64,000 nucleotides of DNA, taken from a bacterium EF100-94H03 bin56. GTDB taxonomy: Bacteria > Pseudomonadota > Alphaproteobacteria > SP197. The stretch covers positions 58,225 through 122,224 of the forward strand of contig MPMV01000009.1 in the NCBI GenBank assembly GCA_002238685.1, given 5' to 3'. Position numbers and translations under genes: made by a program. Within the stretch, counting starts at the first letter, position 1. Each line of letters begins with the position of its first letter. A model generated the notes under the pieces. That model saw only the letters and a list, made by a program, of their open reading frames with translations. It had not been told where the DNA came from and did not search any database. This document shows, piece after piece, positions 43,946 to 52,542 of this stretch.

Positions 43946-45012
43946 TCCGGATATTCCCCTTCACCGTTGTCGTTCTCGAGATGGGCGATGTTGCCATCGT
44001 CGGACAGCAGGATAGCGATCGGACGCGTCTGCCGGAACTGGGCGAAGATGATGAGGGCCATGACCGTGATCGGTACGCTGAGGAACATGCCGATGATACC
44101 CCACAGGCTGCCCCACAGAGCCAGTGCCAGGAGGATCACCAGCGGACTGAGCTTGAGCGTGCGTCCCATCATCCGGGGCTCGATGACATTGCCCGTGACG
44201 ATCTGCGTGGCTCCCAGCAGGGCCGTCACCATGACGAAGGGCGCCAGGGGTTCGGAGAACTGTGCCAGGGTCAGCAGGGCCGGAAACACGAACCCGAGGA
44301 TCGAACCAATGGTCGGAATGAAATTCAGGAAGAAGATCAGCACCGCCCAGAATTCCGCGAGATCCAGCCCGACGGCCTTCATGACGATCCACGAGACGGC
44401 GCCCGTCACGACCGACAGCAGGGTCTTGACCCAAAGGTAGGTGCGGATATCCGAATTGATCCTGGCGATGACCTGGCGCACGCGGGTGATTCTGCCGGCA
44501 TTGCCGTCGAGCAGGGCGTCGAGCTTGGAGGCAGCGTGCCCCTGCTCCACCAGCAGGAAGGCGAGATAGACAAGGACGATGCCGACATTGCCGACGAACG
44601 TTGCCATGCCGGAAGCAAGGGAGGTCACAAGACCGGCGAGATCGACCCGGTTGCGGATTTCGCCGATGGTCGGCAGTTCGGCTATCCCGAAGAACGCAGC
44701 CGCATTGCCGAAGTGCAGCACGAGATTGGCCTGATAGAGGGGTGCCGCATCCACCACGGCGTTGACATTGGCGAGAGTCAGGTCGACCAGCACGGCGATG
44801 AAAGCGATCACCGTGGCAACGGCGAGAATGAGGGTCAGCCAGCCGGGACAGGCACGCACGCGGGCGTAGACCTGTCGCAGCGTGGCGATGAGATACCACA
44901 GGACGACAGCGACAACGAAGGGGAGGATGAGCGCGCGGCCCTCCACCACAAGCCACAGCGAGAACCCCGCGACCGCAGCCCAGAGAACAATGGCCGGGAC
45001 CCCCTTCGTCAC
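43942..45012 (-). CDS. AI-2E family transporter
   Basis: 356 residues from GTG 45012, chosen because AGGGAGGA lies just upstream; longer in-frame starts to 45168 extend into the divergent promoter region. About eight membrane helices: WAAVAGFSLWLVVEG, ILPFVVAVVLWYLI, then a central soluble region, and the family segment FWAVLIFFLNFIPTIGSILGF near residue 240 with GNVIEPRMMGRTLKLSPLVI near 295. The PerM/AI-2E exporter superfamily has varied roles (small-molecule export, Na+/H+ exchange). It is coupled to the methyltransferase. Confidence 0.9.
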   Translation of the reverse strand: MTKGVPAIVLWAAVAGFSLWLVVEGRALILPFVVAVVLWYLIATLRQVYARVRACPGWLTLILAVATVIAFIAVLVDLTLANVNAVVDAAPLYQANLVLHFGNAAAFFGIAELPTIGEIRNRVDLAGLVTSLASGMATFVGNVGIVLVYLAFLLVEQGHAASKLDALLDGNAGRITRVRQVIARINSDIRTYLWVKTLLSVVTGAVSWIVMKAVGLDLAEFWAVLIFFLNFIPTIGSILGFVFPALLTLAQFSEPLAPFVMVTALLGATQIVTGNVIEPRMMGRTLKLSPLVILLALALWGSLWGIIGMFLSVPITVMALIIFAQFRQTRPIAILLSDDGNIAHLENDNGEGEYPE

Positions 45013-45190
45013 GCCGCTCCTCCCTGAACCTTCACAAGACCACCCACCGGCAACATTCACCATCAAGTGCACCGCTTGCAAGGGTTTTGGCTTGACATGA
45101 TCGGACAACCCCAAGACTATGAGTCCATGCAATGACTCCGGCAGAGCGCCGGGGTGCACGTGGACCAATCAGAGGGAAGGATCAACCATC

Positions 45191-46837
45191 ATGGTACACC
45201 CCTACTACAGCAAGCTGCAGGAGCAGCTTGCAGAAGGACGGCTCGAGCGCCGGGAATTCGTGCGCTACTCGGCCCTGCTGGGTGTGTCCGCCTCGACAGC
45301 CTACGCTGCGGCGGGTCTCATCAGCGGCGAGGATTTCGCACCCCGCGTCGTCGCACAGGAAAAGCCCTCGGGCGGCACGATGCGCATCGGCATGCGTGTC
45401 TACACCATCAACAATCCGCATACGTTCTCCTGGGTCATCGACTCGAACATCGCCCGCCAGGTCTGCGGCTATCTCACCCGCACCGGTTCCGACAATGTCA
45501 CCCGCCCCGATCTTCTCGAGGGCTGGGACGCGACCGAAGATCTCCTGACCTGGGATCTCAAGGTCCGCCAAGGCATCATGTGGCATGATGGCCGCGCCTT
45601 CACCGCCGAGGATGTCGCGTGGAACCTGCGCCGGGTTCTCGACCCCGAAACCGGCTCATCGGTTCTGGGCCTCATGAAGGGCTACATGATGAACGATGAT
45701 GGCAGCGGGCTGTGGCGCGACGATGCCGTCGAGGTCGTGGATGATCACACCGTCCGACTCAACACGCGCAGCAAGAACATCGCCATCCCGGAACATCTGT
45801 TCCATTACCCCCTTCTCATCCTTGATCCTTCGGAAGACGGCGTGTTCGGTGTCGGCTCCAACGGAACCGGCCCGTACAAGCTTGTCGAGCATGTGGTCAG
45901 CGAGATCTCCATTCTCGAGAACGCCGGCAACGCGACGTGGCATCGGGAAGGTCCCTATCTCGATCGTCTCGAGTTCATCGACCTCGGTGACGATCCCTCC
46001 GCCGCCATCGGCGCCATCGCGTCGGGTCAGGTGGATGCCATCGATGGTGGCGACGTCGTTCAGCTCGACGCGTTCAAGGCCATGGCGGACATCCAGGTCA
46101 ACACTCAGACCACGGCACAGACGGCGGTGGCCCGCGGTCAGGTCGACACGGCGCCGTTCGACGACCCCAGGGTACGCGTCGCAATGCGCCTTGCGGTCGA
46201 CACACCGTCGATTCTCGAGGCGGCCCACCGTGGTGTCGGTTCGCCCGCCGAGCACCATCATGTCTCTTCCATTCATCCCGAATATGCCGAACTGGCATGG
46301 ATGGGACGGGATGTGGCCGCGGCCAAGGATCTGCTCGCCGAAGCCGGATTTGCCGACGGTCTCGATCTCGAGATTGCCTGCAAGAAGGACCCGGCATGGG
46401 AGCTGCTGGCGGTCCAGCTTATGGTTGAACAGTGGAAAGAGGCGAACATCAACGTCGCCATCAACCTTATGCCGTCCGACCAGTTCTGGGATGTCTGGGA
46501 CAAGGTTCCCTTCGGATTCACGGCATGGACCCACCGTCCACTGGGCTTCATGGTTCTCGGACTGGCCTACCGGACCGGTGTGCCATGGAACGAGAGTCAC
46601 TACGCCAATCCGGAGTTCGATGCGCTCCTCACCGAGGCCGAGGGTATCCTCGATGTCGATGAACGGCGCGGGGTCATGGCCAAGTTGCAGACCATCATGC
46701 AGGAGGACGGACCGATCGTTCAGCCGGTATGGCGTGGCGTCTACAACGTCCAGAATTCAAGAGTGAAAGGCTACGGGATGCATCCCACCACCTACATCTT
46801 CGCCGAGGAACTGGCGATCGAGGCGGCGGAGTCCTGA
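45191..46837 (+). CDS. Family 5 extracellular solute-binding protein (DppA/OppA-like), orphan
   Basis: 548 residues from ATG 45191 with GAGGGAAGGA upstream. The N-terminus carries a twin-arginine signal (LERREFVRYSALLGVSAST...), so it is likely exported folded through Tat. SBP_bac_5 features include GTMRIGMRVYTINNPHTFSW, LLEGWDATEDLLTWDLKVRQGIMWHDGRAFTAEDVAWNL-type strings (split here) and a C-terminal REMAKLQ-like segment GVMAKLQTIMQEDGP. It would bind peptides, opines or other small solutes. No dpp/opp permease or ATPase genes are adjacent, and strong terminators follow directly. Confidence 0.9.
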   Translation: MVHPYYSKLQEQLAEGRLERREFVRYSALLGVSASTAYAAAGLISGEDFAPRVVAQEKPSGGTMRIGMRVYTINNPHTFSWVIDSNIARQVCGYLTRTGSDNVTRPDLLEGWDATEDLLTWDLKVRQGIMWHDGRAFTAEDVAWNLRRVLDPETGSSVLGLMKGYMMNDDGSGLWRDDAVEVVDDHTVRLNTRSKNIAIPEHLFHYPLLILDPSEDGVFGVGSNGTGPYKLVEHVVSEISILENAGNATWHREGPYLDRLEFIDLGDDPSAAIGAIASGQVDAIDGGDVVQLDAFKAMADIQVNTQTTAQTAVARGQVDTAPFDDPRVRVAMRLAVDTPSILEAAHRGVGSPAEHHHVSSIHPEYAELAWMGRDVAAAKDLLAEAGFADGLDLEIACKKDPAWELLAVQLMVEQWKEANINVAINLMPSDQFWDVWDKVPFGFTAWTHRPLGFMVLGLAYRTGVPWNESHYANPEFDALLTEAEGILDVDERRGVMAKLQTIMQEDGPIVQPVWRGVYNVQNSRVKGYGMHPTTYIFAEELAIEAAES

Positions 46838-46851
46838 AGCACCGACATGTC

Positions 46852-46883
46852 GGATGGAAGGGGTTCTTGAGCCCCTTCCGTCC
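46852..46883 (+). terminator. Hairpin after the family 5 binding protein gene
   Basis: GGATGGAAGGGG pairs with CCCCTTCCGTCC (one G-U) around an 8-nt loop, 14 bp after the stop. It is followed closely by a second, T-tailed terminator, so this gene is well insulated from the Liv operon. Confidence 0.75.
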
Positions 46884-46896
46884 ATTGACTTTCGTG

Positions 46897-46919
46897 AAGG
46901 GGCCTGCGGGCCCCTTTTT
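46897..46919 (+). terminator. Rho-independent terminator
   Basis: AAGGGGCC-TGCG-GGCCCCTT stem-loop running into TTTTT. Classic intrinsic terminator, second of two in tandem after the family 5 binding protein gene. The remaining gap to 47144 holds the promoter region of the Liv operon; no gene is supported there. Confidence 0.88.
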
Positions 46920-47144
46920 CTTGGGGGTCCCGCTTGAAGGCCGGGTCACCTGTCGCTACCTGCAGCCTCTCACACGGCGATAGCCGGGAAGTGCTCGACG
47001 CGACCTGCAGCCGTGTACCGGTCGATCACCCTCCCAAGACGGGGCCCGGCCTGCTTGCCGAGGCGATGGATGTTGACAACCCGCCCCGGTGCCCAAGACT
47101 CGTCGGGCCGTGCGCAGGGGCGGTGCGACGGGGAGACCGGGATC

Positions 47145-48020
47145 GTGGAGACATTGCAACTCATCGTCAGCGGTCTCGCCAACGGCTGCGTCTATGGCCT
47201 GATCGCACTGGGCTTCGCACTCATCTACAAGGCCGCCGAGCAGGTCAACTTCGCCCAGGGCGACCTGATGATGTTCGGCGCCTTCGTGGCACTCGGCCTC
47301 GCCAACGAATCGCACCTGGGCCTGCCGTTCTGGGTCGCCTGCATCGGCGCGATCGCCGCCATGGCCGTGTTCGGCTGGCTGCTGGAGCGCACCGTCCTGC
47401 GCCAGGTCTTCGGCCAGCCCCAGATCGCCGTGGTGATCCTGACGATTGCGCTCGGCTTTCTGCTGCGCTTCATCGCCGGCATCATCTGGGGACATGATCC
47501 GCTGGCGCTGGAGAGTCCGATCGCGGGCGTCAACCAACGCTTTGGCGACCTGGTGCTGGGCCTGGACGAGCTCGCGGTCATCGCCGTGACGCTCGTGCTC
47601 ACCGCCTTTCTCTTCGGGTTCTTCAGTCGCACCAGGCTCGGCATCGCCATGCAGGCATCGAGCCAGAACCAGCTCGCGGCCTACTACATGGGCATCCCGG
47701 TGAAGCGGATTCACGGGCTCACCTGGGCGCTGGCGGGCGCGATCGCGGCGGTTGCTGGGATCCTCTTCGCCTCAAAGGGCTCGATCGATCCCAACACCGG
47801 ACTGCTCGGCATCAAGGCCTTCGCCGCGGCGGTGATCGGCGGCTTCGGATCGCTGCCGGGCGCACTCGCGGGCGGCCTGATCGTCGGGCTGATCGAGCCC
47901 TTTGCCGCCCGTTACGTTGCCTCCGGCTACTCGCAGATCGCGCCCTACGCGGTGCTGATCCTCGTACTTCTTTTCCGCCCGCGTGGCCTCTTCGCCCAGG
48001 CTCACGCCAAGAAGGTCTGA
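47145..48020 (+). CDS. livH: Branched-chain amino acid-type ABC transporter permease
   Basis: 291 residues from GTG 47145 with GGGGAG upstream. The LivH pattern is clear: QLIVSGLANGCVYGLIALGFALIYKAAEQVNFAQGDL-type opening (shown here in words: a short helix, then G-rich helix, then NFAQG), GLAMQASSQN-like RLGIAMQASSQN near residue 170 and AAVIGGFGSLPGALAGG near 232. It is an inner membrane subunit. The stop and the livM ATG share a base. Confidence 0.93.
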   Translation: METLQLIVSGLANGCVYGLIALGFALIYKAAEQVNFAQGDLMMFGAFVALGLANESHLGLPFWVACIGAIAAMAVFGWLLERTVLRQVFGQPQIAVVILTIALGFLLRFIAGIIWGHDPLALESPIAGVNQRFGDLVLGLDELAVIAVTLVLTAFLFGFFSRTRLGIAMQASSQNQLAAYYMGIPVKRIHGLTWALAGAIAAVAGILFASKGSIDPNTGLLGIKAFAAAVIGGFGSLPGALAGGLIVGLIEPFAARYVASGYSQIAPYAVLILVLLFRPRGLFAQAHAKKV

Positions 48021-49117
48021 TGCGCACCGCCCTCAAGACCAGCTATGTCCAGGACATCCGGCTCTTTCCGGATGTCAGGCGCGCGCTCCGCTACGCCGTC
48101 CTGTTGGCTCTCGCGGCGGCACTGCCGCTTCTGCTGGACGATTTCCTCCTGGGCGAGGCCACCAATGTCCTGATCTGGGCCATCGCAGGCATGGGGCTCA
48201 TGTTGCTGACCGGCCATGCCGGACAGGCAAGCCTCGGGCACGCGGCGTTTCTCGCGGTGGGCTGCTACGCCAACGCGATCCTGATGGAACGGGCGGGACT
48301 CCCTTTCGCCGCCTCCTTCCTGGCTGCGGGGGTGATCACCGGGCTCGTCGGCGTCCTCGTCGCAGTTCCTGCTCTCAGGCTGCACGGCATCTATCTCGCC
48401 ATCGCGACCCTCGCCCTGTCGATCCTGACCGAGGACATCATCGTGCTTGCCGAGCCCTGGACCGGCGGGGTGATCGGGCTGGTGGCGCCCGACATCACCA
48501 TCGCGGGCGCGGAGGTGGACCGCTACGGCTCGCCAGGTCTCTTCTACTGGCTCTGCCTCGCGGTTGCGCTGATCGTGACGCTCGGCTACCGCAACGTCCT
48601 GCGCACCCCACTGGGGCGGGCCTTCGTGGCGATCCGCGATTCCGAGATCTCGGCGCAGGCGATGGGGATCAACGTGGCCATGACCAAGGCCCTTGCCTTT
48701 GGCCTCTCCTGCATGGTGACGGGCTGGGCCGGCGCACTGATGGGACACTTCTTCTACACCTTCAACCATGAGGTCTTCACCGTCATCATCTCGATCCAGC
48801 TCCTGGTGATGATCGTGATCGGCGGTCTCGGCTCGATCCAGGGCGCCTACTGGGGAGCGCTTGTGGTGGGGGTCATCCCGCAGGCGATCAACATCGCGCG
48901 CGACGGGGCGCAGGCGGCCTTCGGCGGCAGTGTCTTGATTCCCGGAATCGAGACCGGGATCTTCATGACGCTCCTCATTGTCTTCATCCTGTTCGAGCCG
49001 CGCGGCATCCATGGCCGCATCGAAAAGTGGAGGATTTATGTCGAGCTCTTTCCCCTCTGTCGACGCGACATGTTCCGCCGGCAGAAGAGCTTCCTGAAGA
49101 CGGAGCGGATGCGGTGA
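48020..49117 (+). CDS. livM: Branched-chain amino acid-type ABC transporter permease
   Basis: 365 residues, LivM type: about ten helices, GHAGQASLGHAAFLAVGCYA near residue 72 and RDSEISAQAMGINVAMTKALAFG near residue 210, with IGGLGSIQGAYWGALVVG near 270. A basic, non-membrane C-terminal tail of about 35 residues (FRRQKSFLKTERMR) extends past the usual family end. The stop overlaps the livG GTG start. Confidence 0.92.
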   Translation: MRTALKTSYVQDIRLFPDVRRALRYAVLLALAAALPLLLDDFLLGEATNVLIWAIAGMGLMLLTGHAGQASLGHAAFLAVGCYANAILMERAGLPFAASFLAAGVITGLVGVLVAVPALRLHGIYLAIATLALSILTEDIIVLAEPWTGGVIGLVAPDITIAGAEVDRYGSPGLFYWLCLAVALIVTLGYRNVLRTPLGRAFVAIRDSEISAQAMGINVAMTKALAFGLSCMVTGWAGALMGHFFYTFNHEVFTVIISIQLLVMIVIGGLGSIQGAYWGALVVGVIPQAINIARDGAQAAFGGSVLIPGIETGIFMTLLIVFILFEPRGIHGRIEKWRIYVELFPLCRRDMFRRQKSFLKTERMR

Positions 49118-49887
49118 GCCTGCTGGAGGTGGACGGCGTCACTGTGCGCTTCGGCGGCGTCACGGCACTGGAGCGGGTCTCGTTCGCGGTCGAGCCCGGC
49201 GAGATCTTCGCCATCGTCGGCCCCAACGGTGCCGGCAAGTCGACGCTCTTCAATGTGATCTCCCGCATCCACGAACCGGAGGAGGGAGATCTGCGCTTCG
49301 CGGGCGAGAACCTGCTCCGCCTCGCGCCCTCGGAAGTCGCCGGCCTCGGAATCGCGCGAACCTTCCAGAACATCGAGCTCTTCGAGCACTCGAGCGTGCT
49401 GCAGAACCTGCTCGTGGGCCGCCACAGGCACCGGCGCGCTTCCATCCCCGCGCAAGTTTTCTTCGCACCCGCGGTCAGGCGCGAGGAGGTCGCTCACAGG
49501 GCCGCGGTCGAGCAGGTGATCGACTTCCTCGACCTCCAGCCCTACCGCGACAGGACCATCGCCGGCCTCCCCTACGGCCTTCGCAAGGTGGTGGAGGTCG
49601 GCCGCGCGCTCGCCATCGAGCCCCGGATGCTGCTCCTCGACGAGCCCGCCTCCGGGCTCTCCGCCGAGGAGTCCGGAGACTTGCAGTTCCGGATCAAGGA
49701 CATTCGAGACCGGATGGGCGCCACCGTGCTCATGGTGGAGCACGACATGAGGCTCGTCTCGGCGGTCTCGGACCGGGTTCTGGCGCTCGCCGACGGGCGG
49801 GTGATCGCGATCGGCACGCCGGCGGCGGTGCAGTCGCATCCGAAAGTGATCGAGGCCTACCTCGGGACGGAGGCCGCGGTGCCATGA
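49114..49887 (+). CDS. livG: Branched-chain amino acid-type ABC transporter ATP-binding protein
   Basis: 257 residues from GTG 49114 overlapping the livM stop; the longer in-frame start at 49027 lies within livM. Walker A GPNGAGKST near residue 37, LGIARTFQNIELFEHSSVLQN, Walker B MLLLDEPASGLS and switch VEHDM. The signature is LPYGLRKVVEV, where most LivG proteins have Gln in place of this Leu. It forms the heterodimeric ATPase with LivF. Confidence 0.93.
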   Translation: MSLLEVDGVTVRFGGVTALERVSFAVEPGEIFAIVGPNGAGKSTLFNVISRIHEPEEGDLRFAGENLLRLAPSEVAGLGIARTFQNIELFEHSSVLQNLLVGRHRHRRASIPAQVFFAPAVRREEVAHRAAVEQVIDFLDLQPYRDRTIAGLPYGLRKVVEVGRALAIEPRMLLLDEPASGLSAEESGDLQFRIKDIRDRMGATVLMVEHDMRLVSAVSDRVLALADGRVIAIGTPAAVQSHPKVIEAYLGTEAAVP

Positions 49888-50654
49888 CCGAAGCGCTGCT
49901 CCAGGTCCGCAACCTCGAGTGCTTCTACGGGCCGGTCATGGCGATCCGCGGCGTCAGCCTCGACGTGCCCGAGGGCAGGATCGTCACGGTGCTCGGCGCG
50001 AACGGGGCAGGAAAGACCACGCTGCTGAAGACCGTCTCCGGCGTCATGGACCCGGCGAAGGGCGACATCCGCCTTGCGGGCGCCTCGATCGCCGGCCGCG
50101 ACCCCGACCGGATCGTGCGCAAGGGGGTCGTGCACGTTCCCGAGGGGCGGGAAATCTTCCCCCTGCTCACCGTGGACGAGAATCTCGCCATGGGCGCCTA
50201 CACCCGCAGGGACCGCGACGTGGAGGCGGACCGGGAGACGATCTTCGGCTACTTCCCCATCCTCAAGCAGCGGCTGCGCCAGACCGCCGGCACCCTTTCC
50301 GGTGGGCAACAGCAGATGCTGGCCATCGCGCGCGCACTGATGGCGGGGCCCAGGATCATGCTGCTGGACGAGCCCTCGCTGGGCCTCTCGCCCCTGCTCG
50401 TAGGCGAGATTTTCGCCATCCTCCGCCGCCTCAACGCCGAGCGCGGCGTGACCCTGCTGCTGGTGGAGCAGAATGCCAGGGTGGCGCTCGATATCGCCGA
50501 TGACGGCTACGTCATGGAGCTCGGGCGCATCGTGATGGAAGGCTCCGCCGAGCGCCTGCGGCGGAGCACGGATATCCAGGAGTTCTATCTAGGCGGCAAC
50601 CAGCGGGGTCTGCGCGGCGAGCGGCGCTGGAAACGCCGCAAGTCCTGGGGATAG
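49884..50654 (+). CDS. livF: Branched-chain amino acid-type ABC transporter ATP-binding protein
   Basis: 256 residues. Walker A GANGAGKTT near residue 38, the LivF-specific PEGREIFPLLTVDENL near 88, signature LSGGQQQMLAIARAL near 138, Walker B IMLLDEPSLGLSP and VEQNA. Overlaps livG by ATGA upstream, and its TAG stop overlaps the possible GTG start of the acyl-CoA ligase gene. Confidence 0.94.
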   Translation: MTEALLQVRNLECFYGPVMAIRGVSLDVPEGRIVTVLGANGAGKTTLLKTVSGVMDPAKGDIRLAGASIAGRDPDRIVRKGVVHVPEGREIFPLLTVDENLAMGAYTRRDRDVEADRETIFGYFPILKQRLRQTAGTLSGGQQQMLAIARALMAGPRIMLLDEPSLGLSPLLVGEIFAILRRLNAERGVTLLLVEQNARVALDIADDGYVMELGRIVMEGSAERLRRSTDIQEFYLGGNQRGLRGERRWKRRKSWG

Positions 50655-52528
50655 TGCACATGGGTAGACTGCCGAAACGCCGGGACGAGTTGACGGACGA
50701 GGGTCTCTCCCTGAGGCCCTGTCTGATCGACGGTTGCGACACCCTGCCAAAGCTCTTCCTCGCGCGCTGCCGCGAAATGGGCGCGCGAACGGCCCACCGC
50801 GAGAAGACGTTCGGCATCTGGCGCAACCACTCGTGGGCCGACTTTCACGATGCCGCCTCGGCCATCGGCATGGGACTCGCCCAGCTCGGGCTGAAGCGGG
50901 GCGAGGTCGTGGCCATCCTCTCCGAAGACAGGAAGGAGTGGATCTATGCCGATCTCGGCATCCAGTGCGTCGGCGGGATCGTCACCGGCATCTATCCCAC
51001 CGACAGCGCCGCGCAGGTCGAGTACCTGCTGCGCCATTCGGGAAGCAGGTTCGCAATCGTGGAGAACGACGAGCAGCTCGACAAGGTCCTGGAGATCCGC
51101 GACCGGGTCCCGGCCCTGCAGGTGTGCGTGGTGCTCGACCGCGACGGGCTGCACGAGTTCGCCGACGACCGGGTCATCTTCCTCGATGAACTCTATGAGT
51201 GCGGCCGCGCGGCACACGAACGGGAGCCCGATCGCTTCGCGCGCGCGGCGGCGCAATCGCGCCCCGACGACACCGCGATCCTGATCTACACCTCCGGCAC
51301 GACCGGACAGCCCAAGGGCGCGATGATCTCCCACGAGAACATCGTCTTTTCGGCCTCCTCCGCGCTCCAGGCGGCGCCGACGTACGAGGGGGACGAGCAA
51401 CTCTGCTTCCTGCCGCTCTGCCATGTGCTGGAGCGGCTGGTTTCGGTCTTCACGCCAATCGTCGCGAAATCGGTGGTCAACTTCGCCGAGAGCATGGAAC
51501 TGGTCTTCGACAATCTGCGGGAGGTCTCGCCCGCCTCCTTCATAGCGGTGCCGAGGGTGTGGGAGAAGGTCCACACGCATGTCTCGATGCGCGCCGCAGA
51601 GGCGGGACCCCTCGGGCGCTGGGCCTTCGCGCGCGCGCTCGCATGCGGCATGGCGCGCGCCGATCACGTGATGGCGGGGCGGCGGGTCCCGCCCGGACTG
51701 GAGGCGCGCTTCAGGTTCTGGGATGTTCTCGTCCTGGCAAACCTGCGGCGCATGATCGGCCTCGACGGCGCGCGCCGCATCGCCACCGGCGCCGCGCCCA
51801 TCGCGCCCGACCTGGTACGCTGGTACTGGGCGATCGGCCTCGTCATGGTGGAGGGCTACGGCCAGACGGAAAGTGCGGGCATCCTTTCCGTCAATCTGCC
51901 CAAGCGCAACAGGACCGGCTCCGTCGGCCTGCCGGTGCCCGGCGTGGAACTCGCGATCGCCGCGGACGGGGAAGTCCTCGCGAAAGGCCCATTGGTCTTC
52001 AAGGGCTACTGGAGGGATCCGGAAGGCACGGCTAAAACGATCCGCGACGGCTGGCTGCACACCGGCGATCTCGGCCGAATCGACGAGGACGGCTTCGTCT
52101 GGATCACCGGGCGGGAGCGGGATATCATCATCACGGCAGGCGGCAAGAATATCGCGCCTGCCGCGCTGGAGAACCAGATGAAAAGTTCTCACTACATCTC
52201 CGATGCCATCGTCATCGGCGACCGGCGCAGGTACCTCACTGCACTCGTGATGATCGACCGCGAGGCCGTGGAGGGATTTGCACAGAAAAAGCGCGTGCCA
52301 TTCTCGGACTTCGCCTCGCTTTGTGCTGCGGATCCGGTGCAGGCGCTGATCGCCACCGAGGTCGCTGCGACGAACGCCCGCTTCAGCCCGGTCGAGCAGG
52401 TGAAGGACTTTCGCCTGATCGATCGGCCGCTGACGGCGACCGACGAGGAGATGACCGCCACCATGAAGCTCCGGCGCAGCTTCGTGGAGAAGAAGCACGA
52501 GGCGCTGATCGAAGACATGTACCGATAG
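50654..52528 (+). CDS. Long-chain-type acyl-CoA synthetase (AMP-forming) within the Liv operon
   Basis: 624 residues from GTG 50654 (ATG 50660 possible). AMP-binding motif IYTSGTTGQPKGAM near residue 212, LPLCHVLERL near 250, VEGYGQTESAG near 400 and DGWLHTGDLGRIDEDGF-type plus GGKNIAP near 480-500. Length and the ...LEDMYR ending match the FAA/FadD15 class of large acyl-CoA ligases. It lies between livF and livK with no gap, so the imported ligand is probably a carboxylic acid (aromatic or fatty) activated to its CoA thioester, rather than an amino acid. That coupling is inference. Confidence 0.92.
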   Translation: MHMGRLPKRRDELTDEGLSLRPCLIDGCDTLPKLFLARCREMGARTAHREKTFGIWRNHSWADFHDAASAIGMGLAQLGLKRGEVVAILSEDRKEWIYADLGIQCVGGIVTGIYPTDSAAQVEYLLRHSGSRFAIVENDEQLDKVLEIRDRVPALQVCVVLDRDGLHEFADDRVIFLDELYECGRAAHEREPDRFARAAAQSRPDDTAILIYTSGTTGQPKGAMISHENIVFSASSALQAAPTYEGDEQLCFLPLCHVLERLVSVFTPIVAKSVVNFAESMELVFDNLREVSPASFIAVPRVWEKVHTHVSMRAAEAGPLGRWAFARALACGMARADHVMAGRRVPPGLEARFRFWDVLVLANLRRMIGLDGARRIATGAAPIAPDLVRWYWAIGLVMVEGYGQTESAGILSVNLPKRNRTGSVGLPVPGVELAIAADGEVLAKGPLVFKGYWRDPEGTAKTIRDGWLHTGDLGRIDEDGFVWITGRERDIIITAGGKNIAPAALENQMKSSHYISDAIVIGDRRRYLTALVMIDREAVEGFAQKKRVPFSDFASLCAADPVQALIATEVAATNARFSPVEQVKDFRLIDRPLTATDEEMTATMKLRRSFVEKKHEALIEDMYR

Positions 52529-52542
52529 AGAGGCAACCCCTG

